Of a stretch of 64,000 bases of DNA, positions 1 through 13,234 are shown piece after piece. Below the pieces are notes generated by a model. It did no database searches. It was not told where the DNA came from and saw only the letters and a list, made by a program, of their open reading frames with translations. Both the position numbers and the translations under genes were made by a program. Position 1 is the first letter of the stretch. Every line of letters begins with the position of its first letter. This stretch comes from Rhodocollybia butyracea (Eukaryota > Basidiomycota > Agaricomycetes > Agaricales > Omphalotaceae), in assembly GCA_015501585.1 (NCBI GenBank), contig JADNRY010000058.1, positions 186,001-250,000 of the forward strand. The letters run 5' to 3'.

Positions 1-1415
1 AGGTTTCCGTGGGTGAGAACGATCCGGAATAGGCTTTTTTGAAAAGTTGAGCTTGGCTGTTCTAAGATCGGGCATGCTCTTCTTTCCCATGAAATCCGAC
101 CGAGTGGTGCTCCGAATGCTCCCAGCTGCGTAGGAGGCATTTCGTGCGTGTTGCTGCTGTTGATGAGACTCAGCATCAGATTGTGTGTCTCGACTTAGAC
201 CGTTGGTAGACACATGGTCAAAGAAAGAGTCCGAGTCGGCGGGACTGGGCAAATAACTCTCAAAGGAACGTGTCGGAGAAACTTCCGAACTGTAGGACTG
301 CAGAATACCTAAATGAAGAGGCGGTGGACGTTCCGGTTGTCCGTATGAAGACGAAGGAGTATCAATGTTTATCGAATCTGGGGCGGAAGACAAGGAAAAA
401 TTGGAATCTATTGAGAAAGACCGGGCGTGGGGGGTCACACCGTCGTCAAACTCGCTGTCTGTTCGTGGAAGGCGCGCAGACCAGGTGGTATAGGCCTCGT
501 CCCTGAAGAAAGCATACGTAAGTCAAGGCACGGATAGAAACAACGAACGGTCGTACAGCCTGCTTTCCAAATCATGTTGTTCACTGAAACCAGAATCATT
601 GTGTGTGGAGTGCCCGTTTGGATTTGTCTCAGCCTCCATCCATTTCTGAATACTTTTGATCCAACTTGATGAAGATTCAGTGCCGGTGACCAACTTTGGC
701 GGTTCCATCACAGACTTTGGAGGCCATTCAATGGGATTCTTGTCAACTTGCAAGACACTGAGACTATGAAAGCGAGATAGGTATGAGGGAAGACGGGTGA
801 CTTTGTTCCGAGAAAAGCAAAAGACCTAAGAGAACAAGAAGCTAAGCAAGTATAGGCTGTACGTGAATATGGAGGCTTACTCGGAGGTTGACAAGAAGAC
901 CTGGATGTGAAGGCAGACGCTTGATCTTGTTGTGACTAATGTCCAGAGTGTCAAGAACAGGCATAATTGTGAGCTACAAGGGGTCAATAATCAAAATTTT
1001 TTGAGAGAAGAGCCAACGTACCACTTCTGGAAAGACAGAAAAGCAATTGCTTTTCAAGTTCAAGTATCTTAGACGCGATAGAAGCGCGAACTCCATTGGT
1101 AGTGTCGCCAGCCGATTGTGCCCGAGCGATATCCTGCACAGAATGAGCTAAATTGCACAAAGACCGGTTGTGTAGTGAAACATGCCTCTGCAACCTGCTC
1201 TCGTCTTCGGAAGAATCCCGACCAGTTGCTACAAGTTCCTCTGCAGCATCACTGCCAATGTCTGTCAAATTCTTCTTCATAAAAACTAACGTTGCCCCGC
1301 CATCATTGGACCGGGCCAAGGCGTCTTGTATATGGCCAGAAGTTAAAGAAACAGGTGCATTCTTGCGCGAAGCTAGTGAAGGGAGCACTGGATGCTCGGC
1401 ATCCAGTGGAGACAT
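1..1415 (-). CDS. SOG2: RAM-network leucine-rich repeat protein (SOG2-like), 5' part only
   Basis: Seen: minus-strand exons separated by introns at 1134-1194, 974-1021, 826-880 and one starting near 538. Spliced, they give a run of leucine-rich repeats (LGHNRLATLPMEF, LLSRLRYLNLKSN, LDTLDISHNKIKRLPSHPG, FSRNKVTRLPSYL) ending in NPIEWPPKSVM. A serine-rich, low-complexity region then runs off the window at base 1. Known: LRRs closing with an NPxEWPP motif before a Ser-rich linker and SOG2 domain typify fungal SOG2, a scaffold of the RAM/NDR-kinase network controlling polarity and cell separation. The SOG2 domain itself lies outside the window. Start: the Met at 1415 is the first in-frame ATG I could find; a short upstream exon cannot be excluded. 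Confident in family, less so in the exact 5' end. Confidence 0.8.
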
Positions 1416-1697
1416 GTATTGGGGAGAGCAGGCGAGTTCAGCAGGACGGCGTCGACGGTGCACAGGTCAACATGAACAGGCTGTCCACTAAACGAACGAC
1501 CATGTGGCTTGAATTAGGCGCTTAATCAAACGCCCACGGGACTTTCGGAAATTTCGTGATACAGTGCAAGCTAATCTAGACTAAGACTTGATACACTAAA
1601 AGTAAACACCTGTTCAGTCCCAGTTCAATAGTTCCATTCAGAAAAAGAAAAACAGAAAGATAAAGTAACAGGTCGAAGGACACCTACGTCCACTCAT

Positions 1698-1778
1698 GGG
1701 GCGAATCCGGATTCGAACCGAAGACCCCCTGCAAAGGTTAAACCCAAAGCAGGTATCATACCTCTAGACCATACGCCC
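1698..1778 (-). tRNA. tRNA-Pro(UGG) with short intron
   Basis: The minus strand folds as a cloverleaf: acceptor GGGCGTA paired with TTCGCCC (one T-T mismatch), D-arm GGTCTAGAGGTATGATACC, anticodon loop TTTGGGT on a CCTGC/GCAGG stem, and T-arm around GGTTCGAATCC. A roughly 9-nt intron sits just 3' of the anticodon at the canonical position 37/38. Anticodon TGG gives proline. The mature length would be about 72 nt. Confidence 0.85.
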
Positions 1779-2365
1779 AATGTCAGGGAGAACACGAAGA
1801 GAACGAAGAGATTGTTTAGCACTTGACAACGCTGCACCTTTATTTCTTTTTTCTTTTTGATTATTTGGGTTGTAACTGTGAATAATGATTTGGATTTTTT
1901 ACTGTAAAGACATTCTATGTACTGTATATAGCAAAGTTTTCTGAACAATATGTACAACCAGCGCGCGACCAGGGAAAGCGAATAAATAAGACCCCAACTG
2001 GAGGGGTGTTTTCCGAAAGCAATACGAAAGATGGAGAGGCCTCCATGCTCCGAAAGGCAAAGATAATATGTACACAGGAAAGGAAAAATATGACCCGAAC
2101 TCGCGCAGTCGAATTAGAAAATAAAAGGAGCATTACTAGTAGTAGTAAAAGCACAATCAACCTTCTAAAAATTACGTCCAGGGGAGCGACGAGGAATATA
2201 ATAAGTATGGAGTATTTTCCGGATAGTAACTAGTGGCCGACGAGAATAAATAACACCAGGAAGGAATGAATTTCAAGTTTTCTTTTTCAATCACAAGAAT
2301 CCCCAAAAAGAACCAAAACAAAACAGACCCTGAAGAGGGAACCAATGTACACTTCAACAAACCAC
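1779..2365. other. intergenic, no gene seen
   Basis: AT-rich spacer between the tRNA-Pro and the 3' end of the Ser/Pro-rich gene. Only short spurious frames occur. It should contain the 3' UTR of the minus-strand gene that ends at 2366. Confidence 0.5.
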
Positions 2366-4710
2366 TCACCGCCCGAACAACCTCCCAACCCAGCCTTTCT
2401 TCTCTCCTTCGTTCCGATCGTCATCTCCAATCATACTCCCTCCATCATTCTCCAAAGATATCGCACTCGCTGGTGGTTCTCCTAGTCCCTCAATGCTCGC
2501 AAAAGAGACATAACCATCAATCTGTTTGCACTGAAGCGAGGCGGTACGAGCATTGAACGACGCCTCACTGGTAGGACTGAACAACGGGGATAATGCCGGC
2601 CGCGAAGGTCGAACTCGATCTTCGACTTCAGCATCATCGTTGTCATCCGGTGAGTGACCGACAGTGATATCAGGAGCCAAAGGACCTTCTGTTGAAGAAG
2701 AGGATGCTGAATCTCCCGAGCTTCTGGCACCCGGTCTCCCAAGGCCTAGTGCTCGCCTCCCTTGATCCGACCTCACAACGGAGGCGTCCCGTCGTCTCGT
2801 CAACGTCGGCTCGAGATTCTCCGGATTTCTAGATTCTGTCTCGTGTGCCGCTATCACTGAACCAGGAGGAGAATCTACCTCTCCGAGGCCTTCCCCAAAC
2901 AACACACTTTCGGTACGGGGAGGTGTAGGGGGCGGGGTAAGCATCCTTCCTTCTTGATCAGTTGTCTCTAAACCATCAGAGCTTGCCACCATTCTTGCAC
3001 TCGAGATTCCCGAACCGATGTCATAGCCAACAGGGACTGAAGAAAGAGAGAATGCATGCTTGGGTTTGGGTGATGACGTGTATAGTGATCGATTGGGTGA
3101 AGAAGGAAGCGGCTGAGTCTGCGCCCGGAGGCGAGAAGACGATCCTGAGAAACCAGGGCGATAAGGTGATAGCGACGGAGATGAGTTGGAATTTGGCAAA
3201 GTTTTCGTTTGCGGTGTACGAGGCGAATAGTTCTTCCTCTCGTCTTCATGATCGTCACGATGATGAACTTGTCGACGTCGTGGAGTTTGTGGTAGTGGGA
3301 GAGTGAACAGATCCTGTCGATAAAGCATGAGCAAACTGCACAGATGTAGAATTTTTAACCGACCTCTTCCTCAGCTTGACCGTCAGTCCCCCACAACCAA
3401 CCAAATAACGAGCCATTAGATGGCGCACTCGCCCGTTTCCGCTTTTTATCCGATTTCTGCTTCTGCCTCAATAACAGATCTACCGAAAATCCGCTCCCTT
3501 CTCCGGTTATATCATGATATGTTACATGCGACGATAACGAATCGTCATCAGCACTAGATGAAGATCCACTACTTCGCGTGGAATCACGATTGTGTTGGAC
3601 ACCGCCTGCGGTTAATACCCTCTCCAATCTAGCGCGCAGGACCTGCTCATGAGGCGTTAGCGGTAGTCTAGTTGATGGCATCGCTGAAGCGGCGTTCAAT
3701 CCGTGTGAATACGATTGCGATCGAGGATGCGGTCGCATTGTATGGGTCACCGGTGCTGACTTGGTATGTACGGGCGATGCCGGACGAGGCTTTGGCGTGG
3801 GTGTATTCCTCTCTGGATGTGAGCTGGGGGATGATGGTGAGGTATGCAATGCGGCTGTAGCTGGGGAAATATGGAGGTTATCAGGCAAGCCTATAGACGT
3901 GGCGTGCGAGTGTCTTCGTCGATGAATTATGGGAGGATTGTTGTGCGATGAAGAAGAACCTTGAGCGAATTCATCTCTGAGCAAAGCTGACCTAAGAAGA
4001 TGTTCTGAACGAGATAATGGTCTTTGCTGCTGCTGTGATGAAGGAAGCATGGTTGTCTGATGAAGAGGTGAAGCAGGGAGAGAATAAGTGGTCAACGACA
4101 TGGGAGAATTAAGCTGAGAAGCTCGTCTGGGCTTTGGCGCAGTGAGAGTGACATGACCATTAGACACACTGTCTACACGAGGTGCCTGGTGAATCTCCGG
4201 GGACATGGCTAGGGACGGCTTTGCACGTGGCGGGGGTGTAAGTGACCGAGAAAATTCGGATCTTAGTGAGAATTTTCGGAATATACTAGGACTCTTAAGG
4301 TTTGAATTCTGACCAGCAGGAACGAGGGTAACCGAGCGAATACGCGTTTGAACTCGCGCTGACACCTTTGGTGACGGCGTTGGGGTTGGAGTATCCAGCT
4401 CGTCTTCCTCGTCGAGATCGTTGTCGCTATCCACGTTGATATTTGGGATATATCCATTGAAAACACTATTGACTGGCGTGGCCAAAGTGCTCTCCGTGAC
4501 ACTTGTACGCAACGACGATGTAGAAGAGAAGCTCAACGCTGGAATCGGCAGTATACTCGGTGTACTCTGACTGTGTCGGTGTGAAATCCGTCTGCGGGGA
4601 ATCTCCGATGCTGGCTTGGCTATAGAACAGATTAATGGCGTGGAGAAAATCAAGCATGTATGCGCACCGTTGTACTCCGAGCCCAGCGCCCTCAGTTTTG
4701 CCTCCGCCAT
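2366..4710 (-). CDS. serine/proline-rich low-complexity protein
   Basis: Exon 1 starts at the ATG at 4710 (MAEAKLRALGSEYN), followed by an intron at 4620-4667. A long exon then runs down to about 3355, rich in Ser, Pro, Arg and Thr, with patches such as RRRISHRHSQST, a DSDNDLDEEDELD acidic run, and an ending near NGSLFGWLWG. A second long open block (about 3333-2366) keeps the same composition and ends GWVGRLFGR. Both blocks look coding, but the join between them (3333-3360) is not clean: the obvious GT...AG pair there is only about 28 nt and does not keep the frame of the second block, so an intron boundary or small indel is mis-seen. No catalytic domain is recognisable. It resembles the disordered regulatory or proteophosphoglycan-like proteins common in basidiomycetes. 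Function unknown. Confidence 0.6.
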
Positions 4711-4897
4711 GGAAGTAAATGTTTGGAAATTGGGGCAACAAAGTCCCTGTAATTGCTAATATTTGCTTACTTGATCTTCCCACAGGACAAACAAAATCTT
4801 GCTCAGCCTCCATTTAATTAACGGCGCTATTGTAGTGTTACTGTACGATATTCTATCCACCCTGTTTTCGTATGCGTGTACATACCACGTCAGTTGA

Positions 4898-6352
4898 TTA
4901 AAACCACATCGACACCGAAAAACTTGTCTCTTCAGCTCGCATCGCGTGCCACCAGCCGGGCGGGATAAACAGCATGTCCCCGGGTTCAAGAGTCATAGAC
5001 ATCGCCTCCGGAACGACGTTTGACCAAAATTCAGGAAATTGACTGCGGGCACTATGGTCCTCTCCGTTAGTGAATACGTCCACACGGGATGTGTTGCTCA
5101 TTGATGGACTAGTCTTGTTCGAGGCAGGATTGGTGGTAGGACTAAAAGCATACATGGACTCGTTCACTGAGGGAGGAGCAAGCCAGACGGTTTTGTGTCC
5201 GACAACTTGCACTGGATAATATCTTAAAAACAACCTAGTCGTATCTGAGTTTATGAAAATTCGTACCATAGAGGTTAAAGTAAGGATCCTGGATAGGTAC
5301 ATTGGCATCAGAAGAAAGAGCAGAGTGATGAATTGACACAGGCACTCACAGTATGCGCGGGAGAGACTGTCCCACGTGGGCCCAACCAACCATTTATCAC
5401 CAGCTGCTCGTCGTTTCCCGGTGGCTTGTATTGCGGGTAATCCTCAGGCGGCGGAGGACAAGCATAGACATAATCCGGAATTATAATATCGTTGTTTAAA
5501 GCAGGGAACTGCCTGAGAAGATTATGTTGAGCCAAGTATAGAACTACTTTTGAATCATCTGATTCGAGAGACTGGAGAAATTCATCCCAGCCCATAAACT
5601 GCTGTGTCCAGTCATCCGTACGATAGTCTGCCCCCACTTCGACAGGGACAATTCTTGCTGGCCCGCTACAGAGCGAAGATAGGCGGCAGAAGACCAGGGG
5701 TGGCTATTCAGAGCTGGCCACGAGCTGGCGTATTTACGTAAAACAAAGGGGCGCTTTGTCTGGAACGTCATGAACGATGGAGGAGAATCAAGAGATGGAA
5801 TGACATGAGAAGACGCTGGAAGGGAAGAACAGAACAAAGATGAACCAGATATTGATGATCCTGTAGATTCATAAAAGTTTAAGAATTCGGTTTGAATTCT
5901 GCGGATAAGAGTAAGAATGAGATCAAGACGTCCTGGGCCAGTTGCTCCTGCAACGATGATTGCGCGATCCAGTCTAGCAATGGAGGACGACAAGTAGAGT
6001 CATCTAAAAATGCCAAAGATTGAATGATGCAAGCGTCAGTGTACAACCTGGGCCAACAGCTTCCCGTTGCGCCTTGAACCAACTTTTCATGTGCGGTAGC
6101 CGCAAGCGCTTCAAGAACTTGACAGACATCGGTATTGGTCGGCAGCGAGTCGTCTATGAGCACGCGAAGAACACATAAAAGGGATTCAACGTTTTCTTTA
6201 CCGCAACTGAGAAGCTCTGTTTTGGATAAAAATCAGTATACAGTAATTGATAGGCCCGATAGCGCAAATTTACACGTACGAGTCGTGGCCGTTTGGGTAT
6301 CATCTGAAAGTTCTTGAAGCAAAAGCTGTAGGCACTCTACTCGCCACAACAT
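4898..6352 (-). CDS. JmjC-domain (cupin_8) Fe(II)/2OG oxygenase, possible frameshift
   Basis: Seen: minus-strand exons from the ATG at 6352, with introns near 6220-6275, at 5974-6044, and two more between about 5355 and 5225. The helical N-terminal part is followed by a JmjC core: PVEVGADYRTDDWTQ, then NGWLGPRGTVSPAHTDPYFN, whose HTD supplies the first two iron ligands. LEPGDMLFIPPGWWHAMRA near the C-terminus supplies the distal His. Known: this layout is that of JMJD5/KDM8-like and related small JmjC hydroxylases. Odd: reading passes from SVAG to RIVPVEVG only by changing frame at a GGG run (5662-5664), as if one G were missing. This could be a real mutation or a sequence error. It is divergent from MOT1. 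Substrate unknown. Confidence 0.75.
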
Positions 6353-6601
6353 ATCTCGATTCTCAGTCCGTGAATGCGGAGTTTAAACATTTTATTTGGC
6401 TCGTATATCGGATATAAAGGGAAATTCTTTGACGGGATCAGAAAATTTTATGTCGCAGATTACCAAACTTTGGCGCAAATTCTCCTTGTGCTCTTTCGAT
6501 CTTCAGATAAAAGCGACGGCTCTCTGGGAAGAAACTCGAGAATTCCCCCCTTACTTACTCACTATACGGCATAATCGGCCCGGGAACGGTCACGGTACAG
6601 T
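6353..6601. promoter_or_regulatory. shared divergent promoter, JmjC gene / MOT1
   Basis: About 250 bp separates the start codons of the minus-strand JmjC gene (6352) and the plus-strand MOT1 gene (6602). No canonical TATA box stands out. Shared regulation is inferred from position only. Confidence 0.45.
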
Positions 6602-9600
6602 ATGACTTCAAGGTGCTTTCTTTTCATCCTTTCAGTTTCAAAGTCTAAAATGAATATTATACAAGGTTGGACCGGCTCCTCCTTTTACTTGACACAGGCT
6701 CTTCAACTTCTGTGAGGAATACTGCCGCGAAACAGCTGGCCCAGTTGGCGGTAAAAAGTGTTATCAGTGATGTTACTGTGGCGGATGACCTCAAGACAAC
6801 CCGTCAACATGTTTCCTCTAGAGATCCCGCAGCGTGGGGAGAGCTTATGGCGGTGGTGGCGCGCGTATGCCCTTTTATACTTTTCTTCGCCATTTTTCTC
6901 ATGATTGCATCTAGATAATACCATATCTCCATTCTAAATCTCACGAAACTCGAACGGCAGCGTCGGTTGCGTTGTCACAAATATTTTCTTCTACATCGGT
7001 CTGGCAGCCGTTCAACAACGATGAAGACACCGTGATGAAGACCGATGATCAAATCTCCTCCCTTCCCGTTCCAGAATTCACCAGTTTTTCTGTCGAGGAG
7101 CTTGTGCTACAAGGCAAACTTCTTCTCGCCTCTTCGGGTAAAGAATTCGTCCGTCCCGCTGTACTGTCGAGTCCTGCCGAAGTGAAGAAGGCTCGCAAAG
7201 AAGCGATGGGACGGTTAGGTCTCGAGTTCTTGGACGATGTGGCCGAAGAAATGGATCTAGACAAAGAATTAGGTGCGGACTTGGAAGGAAATGGAGATGT
7301 AGATATGGACGTGAAACAAGAAGAACCCACTCCGTCCGGATCCCCAATGGATGTTTGCCCTCCGGCCATCAAGAAGGAAGATATTCCCAGTCGGTCAGCT
7401 ACGCCAGCAGAACCTTCACCTACTTCAACTACGCCAGCTCCCGAGGATCTCAGCGCGATGTCTGCTCGAGAAAGAAATCGCCTGAAGCGTAAAAGAAAAC
7501 CCGGAAATTCTGCGTTCGTCGCGGCACAAGCTCCACCTCCTCAGGCCTCGGGGTCCAAGTACAACGCTATGCCAGCAGGAGGTGCAAAGTAAGTTGGCCT
7601 CATTAAAGCGGCAATAATTTTGGCTAACATTCGGCTAACCAGAGCCCGCCTCATTGTTAACGATGAAGCCAATCAAAGTGGTTCTCGTCTTGGTAGTCCT
7701 ACTAGCGATAAAGTCACTATAGATCCTTCAAAGGGCGGTGCGATATCACCTAAAGCCGTCAAACAGGCGAAAGCTCTGGACGTGAAACCCGGTCATTGGA
7801 TATGGGATGGCGTCGTACAAGTTCTTGAAGTCGATCTCTTCAGCACTGCTTGGGAGGTTAGACACGGCGCTGCTCTTGCCCTGCGCGAACTTTTGAAAAT
7901 TCAAGGCAAATGTGGAGGAATGCAAGGTAACGATCCAAAAAGTCCCCTGCTACTGCGAGACTTTTGCTGATATTTATCCTAGACGATACTCTTTTGGAAG
8001 AAAACCTTATGGCTCACGAAAAATGGTGCAACGATCTGTCCGCGAAACTTCTTTGCGTTCTCGTTCTAGATCGTTTCGGGGACTTCGTGTCTGATCAAGT
8101 AGTCGCACCTGTCCGCGAAATGATCTCGCAAACGCTTGCCTCTCTCCTTCTTCACATGCCTCGACGCTCTGTGCTGCATGTTCACTCCATATTACTCCAG
8201 ATGATTCGCCAACAATTCGTCATTCCGACCCCTTCTCTACCTCTTCCCAAGCTCAAGGGGGGAAAGAAGAAGCAGGTCGAAGCGGAGCAGAAAGTAACAC
8301 ACATCTGGGAGATCCGACATGCTGGATTGCTAGGGATAAAGTACGAAGTTGCAGTCAGGAATGATTTGTTCGATGTTGTACCCGACGAGGTGAAGCAGGC
8401 AGATAGCGCCATCGACACAACCGGAATCACTATCCTTAGTGATGTCGTCGATGCTGCGGTGCTAGGGTAAGCAGTCCTTTTCATGCGATAAGAGCAACTC
8501 CTTATATTTTCTGTAGTCTTGGAGATAGAGATGATGATGTTCGAGCAGTTGCAGCCTCTTGCTTACTTCCGGTCGCAGGACATTTAGTAGACCAATTACC
8601 GGAAGCCTTGGATCGCGTCTTGCTCGTTCTTTGGAGCTGCCTCGGTGACATGAAGGATGACCTTAGTTCCAGTGTAGGCGCAGTGATGGAACTCCTAGGT
8701 AAAGTGAACTTGAGCGATCTGCGAAGCGTTGCTGACGTCCTTTGTGTAGGCAAACTTGTAGTATATGATAAAGTGATTGAAATCCTTGCGAATGAAACTG
8801 TATCGTGCGTCCTGTTCTTTCTTCATTTACTTCCAATGTCAATATGATCATAAACCAGCTTACCTCTTACCGCCCTTGCTCCGACCCTTTTTCCCTTTTT
8901 CCGACATACCATCGCCAACGTCCGCCTTTCCGTCGTAAAAACTCTCCACTCATTCATGACCGTAGAATCACTTCCTCGGGACTGGATCTCAGTGCCCTTC
9001 CTTCGCCTGTTATATCAAAATCTCATTGTTGAAGAACGTTCCGAGATACGTGACGCTAGCTTGGAAGCTTGGAAAACTGCGTTACAGATTGTATCAGTCA
9101 TGCCTGGTTGGATCGAAAATAATATCACTCAACAGATTATTCTGGGTTGGTACGCCATTGTGATGACGCCTCTGGGTCTACCGATCGATGCTTCTGCTTT
9201 CTACTACCCTGTGGTCGTTGTCGAAGGAGAAGCACCTCCCGAACGTCATAATGTGGACAAAAATATGCTTGCGCAGGACTTGTCCTTGATTACAACTGAG
9301 GTTATTCTGAAGGCTCGCATCTCAGGTTCAACGGCTCTGGCACTGTTGATGGCCAGTTGGCCCACAGATGTAAGCAATTTCGACCTCTATCGTATGTAAA
9401 CTAACATGTTTCTTCAGATTGCGGCGATGGAAACCATATTTCAGCCAATTCTGCTTCACTATGTCGCTTCAACTAGTATGCTTCAAAACGTCCTTTCTGC
9501 CATAATAGCAGAGGAGTGGGCTCGAGAATACTCAGTCGACGCGGATGCCCCACTTCTGATTGATGCCTCCAATCTCGCCAAGGAGATTAGCAATAAAACA

Positions 9601-12600
9601 CTTGCCTGGCTGCAGGGAGCCCCTCCCGCGGCATACCACGAGATGGCGTTCGCCCTTGCTCGTATACATGTCGAATCAGTCTCCCTTCTTCACTCTTTTG
9701 CCACAGAATGCAAGCTTCCCATATCTTCTATCCCATTCCTTGGATCAGAGATTGATCTTACCGGCACTAATTCGGAACGTTTCACGATCGAAACTGCACA
9801 AGAAGCTATTGGCCCACGTTATACTCAATTGAAGGGCATGCTAGGTCGAACGAAGAAGCGTGAACTTGTTGCTATCGAGGAAAAGCGGACGGTGGTGGCG
9901 GCTAGTATTGAAAGGTACCTTGAGATCAAAACACAGCATGAAATCAGGGTTGCTGCTGCTTTTGCTGCTGCTTTTGTGGCACTCCGTAGCACTCCGGACA
10001 AGGTCAGCCCCGTTGTGAAAGGTATCATGAACGGAATCAAAGTAAGAGTGTTCCGCTTATCCGAAATAACTTCTCATCATCTTTTATTTTAGAATGAGGA
10101 GAACGTCGACTTGCAAACTCGGTCGGCTACAGCCGTCGCCGCGTTCATTGAGTTTTGTTCAAGTCATCAGATTTCCCAACCACCAGACAAGATCGTCAAG
10201 AATCTCTGTACATTTCTGTGTCAAGATGTCGAACAGACACCTACCTTTGCTTACACCCGGACGGTCACTGATGGGATTCTTTCATTCCAGAAAGGCGGAC
10301 CCGCACCGTCAACCAACACGAAGGGTGGAAAGGATAAGGATAAACTGGAGATTCCAGTTGAAGAGACAAGTAAATCCCCGCTATCCCGTCGCGGGGCCCG
10401 CCTTGCCTTTGACCAGCTCTCTTCCAAGTTCGGAGGTCGCCTTCTTGATGTCGTTCCTAATATGTGGCAATCAATGGCGGGAGGTTTATTGAGCGCGTTT
10501 CAGTCAGGTATGCTCATAATTATACACTCAAAGTTTTCGTGCTTACTGTTCTATAGCCACCCCAGAGGAATGTGACGAGGCGATGGATCAACACTTTGGT
10601 CAAGATGTTATCGATTCACTCAGTGTGCTTGAAGCAGCGGTCCCTGCATTTGACCAAGAGCTCTGGCCGAAGGTTATCGAGACATTACCTTTAATGCACC
10701 TAGCTTTGCGGAGCAAATTCGCCATAATACGCCAGTCTGTCGCCCGATGTTTTGCCACTATCTGTGAGGTCATCACTGCAGACGCTATGCGATTCGTGGT
10801 CGAACAAGTCATTCCATTGATCAGCGACCCTCTTGTCCTGGCAAACCGTCAAGGCGCCACCGAGTTGATCTTCCGTAAGTTTTCTTAGACATCCTGTATT
10901 AGAAATCTTCTCAGTTCTATCGTAGATATTGTTCAGAAGCTGGACATCAAGGCCCTTCCGTATGTCATTTTTTTGGTAGTACCTATTCTTGGGCGCATGA
11001 GCGACGCCAATGAAGATATTCGCGCCACCGCAACCAACACTTTTGCATCTTTGGTGAAGATGATTCCTCTTGAGGTAAGGTTATCGTGGCTGCCCCCTAA
11101 CGTATCGTCAATCTTACCTCGCTTTAGGCTGGTTTGCCGGACCCTCCTGGCTTCCCCGAAGAGCTTTTAAAGCGTCGAGAGGAGGAACGTCAGTTCTTGA
11201 CTCAACTACTAGACGGTAACAAGGTCGAACAATACACTATGCCGGTGCCTATTAAAGCCGAACTGCGCAAGTATCAGCAGGATGGTGTAAATTGGCTCGC
11301 ATTTCTCGCCAAATATCAGCTTCATGGCATCCTTTGTGATGGTGAGTACTAGTTAATTCGTACCAGGGATTCATTTTTATAACAAAGCAGACATGGGACT
11401 GGGGAAAACTCTTCAGTCGATTTGTATACTTGCCAGCAAACACTTTGAACGGGCGCAACGGCTGAAAGAGACCGAATCACCCGATGCCGCCCATCTTCCT
11501 TCGCTAATCATATGTCCACCAACTCTGACCGGCCATTGGTACTATGAAATCCTAAAGTATGCCGACAATCTCAAGCCCGTCTTGTATACTGGAAACGCTC
11601 GGGAACGAGCGAAACTAGTATCCAAGTTCAAAAGTTACGATGTTGTTATTACCTCCTACGAGGTAGTTCGTAATGACATCAATAACCTCGAGTCTATGCG
11701 TTGGCTCTATTGCATATTGGACGAAGGTCATGTCATCAAGAATGCGAAGACCAAGCTGACTAAGGCCGTAAAGTCTATCCAGGCTCAGCATCGCCTTATA
11801 TTATCGGGAACTCCCATTCAGAACAATGTACTCGAGCTTTGGAGTTTATTCGACTATCTTATGCCTGGCTTTTTGGGAACCGAGTCATCGTTTAACGAAC
11901 GCTTCAGTAAACCGATATTGTCTAATCGTGATGGAAAATCGAAGAACGGAGAAGCCGGTATGTAACGTTCAAGTATACTGTCCACAGTTACTGATCGGTT
12001 TCACAGCTGCCCTGGCTCTTGAGGCGCTCCACAAGCAGGTTTTGCCATTCTTGCTTCGTAGGCTCAAAGAAGACGTCCTAAAGGATCTACCACCAAAGAT
12101 CATCCAGGATTATTACTGCGACCTATCGGAATTGCAGAGGAATCTTTACGACGATTTCTCGAAATCTACAGGACATCAGGATGCCGAGAGTGCCGTTCAA
12201 AATTCGTCCAATTCTAGCACAGCAGGAAATCAGCATCATGTCTTCCAATCATTACAATATCTTCGAAAACTTTGTAATCACCCTGCGTTGGTGCTTAAAG
12301 ATTCGGAGGCGGTAAAAACGGCACTAGAAAAGGTCGGAAAGAAATCAGAAGGATTATCAGATATTCAACATGCTCCCAAACTTCTTGCTCTACGGTGAGA
12401 TTTATCGGCTTGTTTGTTGCATTTTTGTTTATGAAGCTGCAGACAATTGCTGCTGGATTGCGGTATAGGCGGAGGCAGCACCGTTTCCCCAGTAGAAAGC
12501 AAGAGCGAACTCATAGACACCGATTCGGAGGGCTCCAGCGCTTTCTCTCAGCATCGAGTTCTTATCTTCTGTCAAATGAAGCAGATGCTCGATATCATCG

Positions 12601-13234
12601 AAACCGATCTTTTTAAAGAACATATGCCGTCGGTAACTTACATGCGCTTAGATGGTGGGACCGACACAAGCAAGCGGCATGCTATTGTTCAGACCTTCAA
12701 TTCGGATCCCAGCATCGACGTCCTGCTTCTCACAACGCATGTGGGCGGCTTAGGTCTGACCCTCACGGGGGCTGATACAGTCATTTTTGTCGAACACGAT
12801 TGGAATCCAATGAAGGACCTTCAAGCGATGGATCGGGCGCATCGTATCGGCCAGAAAAAAGTCGTCAATGTCTATCGGTTGATCACAAAGGGCACTCTTG
12901 AAGAAAAAATAATGGGGTAGGTCGACTGCATTCTTCTATATAGCGCAAATTTTGACGTGATCTCCTTAGTCTCCAACGATTCAAATTAAATATCGCCAAC
13001 TCGGTTGTAACCCAACAAAATTCAGGTCTTTCATCGATGGATACGGATTTGGTGTTGGATCTTTTCCGGCGGACCTCTGAAGAGGAAGATGCGGCGGCGG
13101 CAAAGAAGAAGGCAAGAGAGAACAACGGGCCTGTTAATCAGCAAAACATACTCCACGGACTCGAAGACCTTCCTCCTGAGGAGGAATATCAAGACTTGGA
13201 TATGTCGAAGTTCCTGGGATCTATTGGCAAGTAG
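6602..13234 (+). CDS. MOT1: MOT1/BTAF1, SNF2-family ATPase that removes TBP from DNA
   Basis: Seen: a multi-exon gene of about 1,800 codons. Exon 1 is only 11 nt (ATGACTTCAAG, 6602-6612). Splicing over 6613-6665 gives MTSRLDRLLLLLDTGSS, which matches the start of yeast Mot1, and this fixed the start. HEAT-type helical repeats fill most of the first 1,200 residues (IIPYLHSKSHETRTAASVAL, WEVRHGAALALRELL). The C-terminal motor shows DMGLGKT (Walker A), LDEGH (motif II), LSGTPIQNN (III), THVGGLGLTLTGAD (V) and DRAHRIGQ (VI). The last exon ends FLGSIGK then TAG. Known: Mot1 uses ATP to dissociate TATA-binding protein and so redistributes it between promoters. Introns are about 45-75 nt. No break was found. 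Confidence 0.95.

Noticed and set aside
1153..1525. Overlapping plus-strand open frames across the SOG2 gene
   Set aside because: They are antisense to well-matched leucine-rich repeat exons and have no features of their own.
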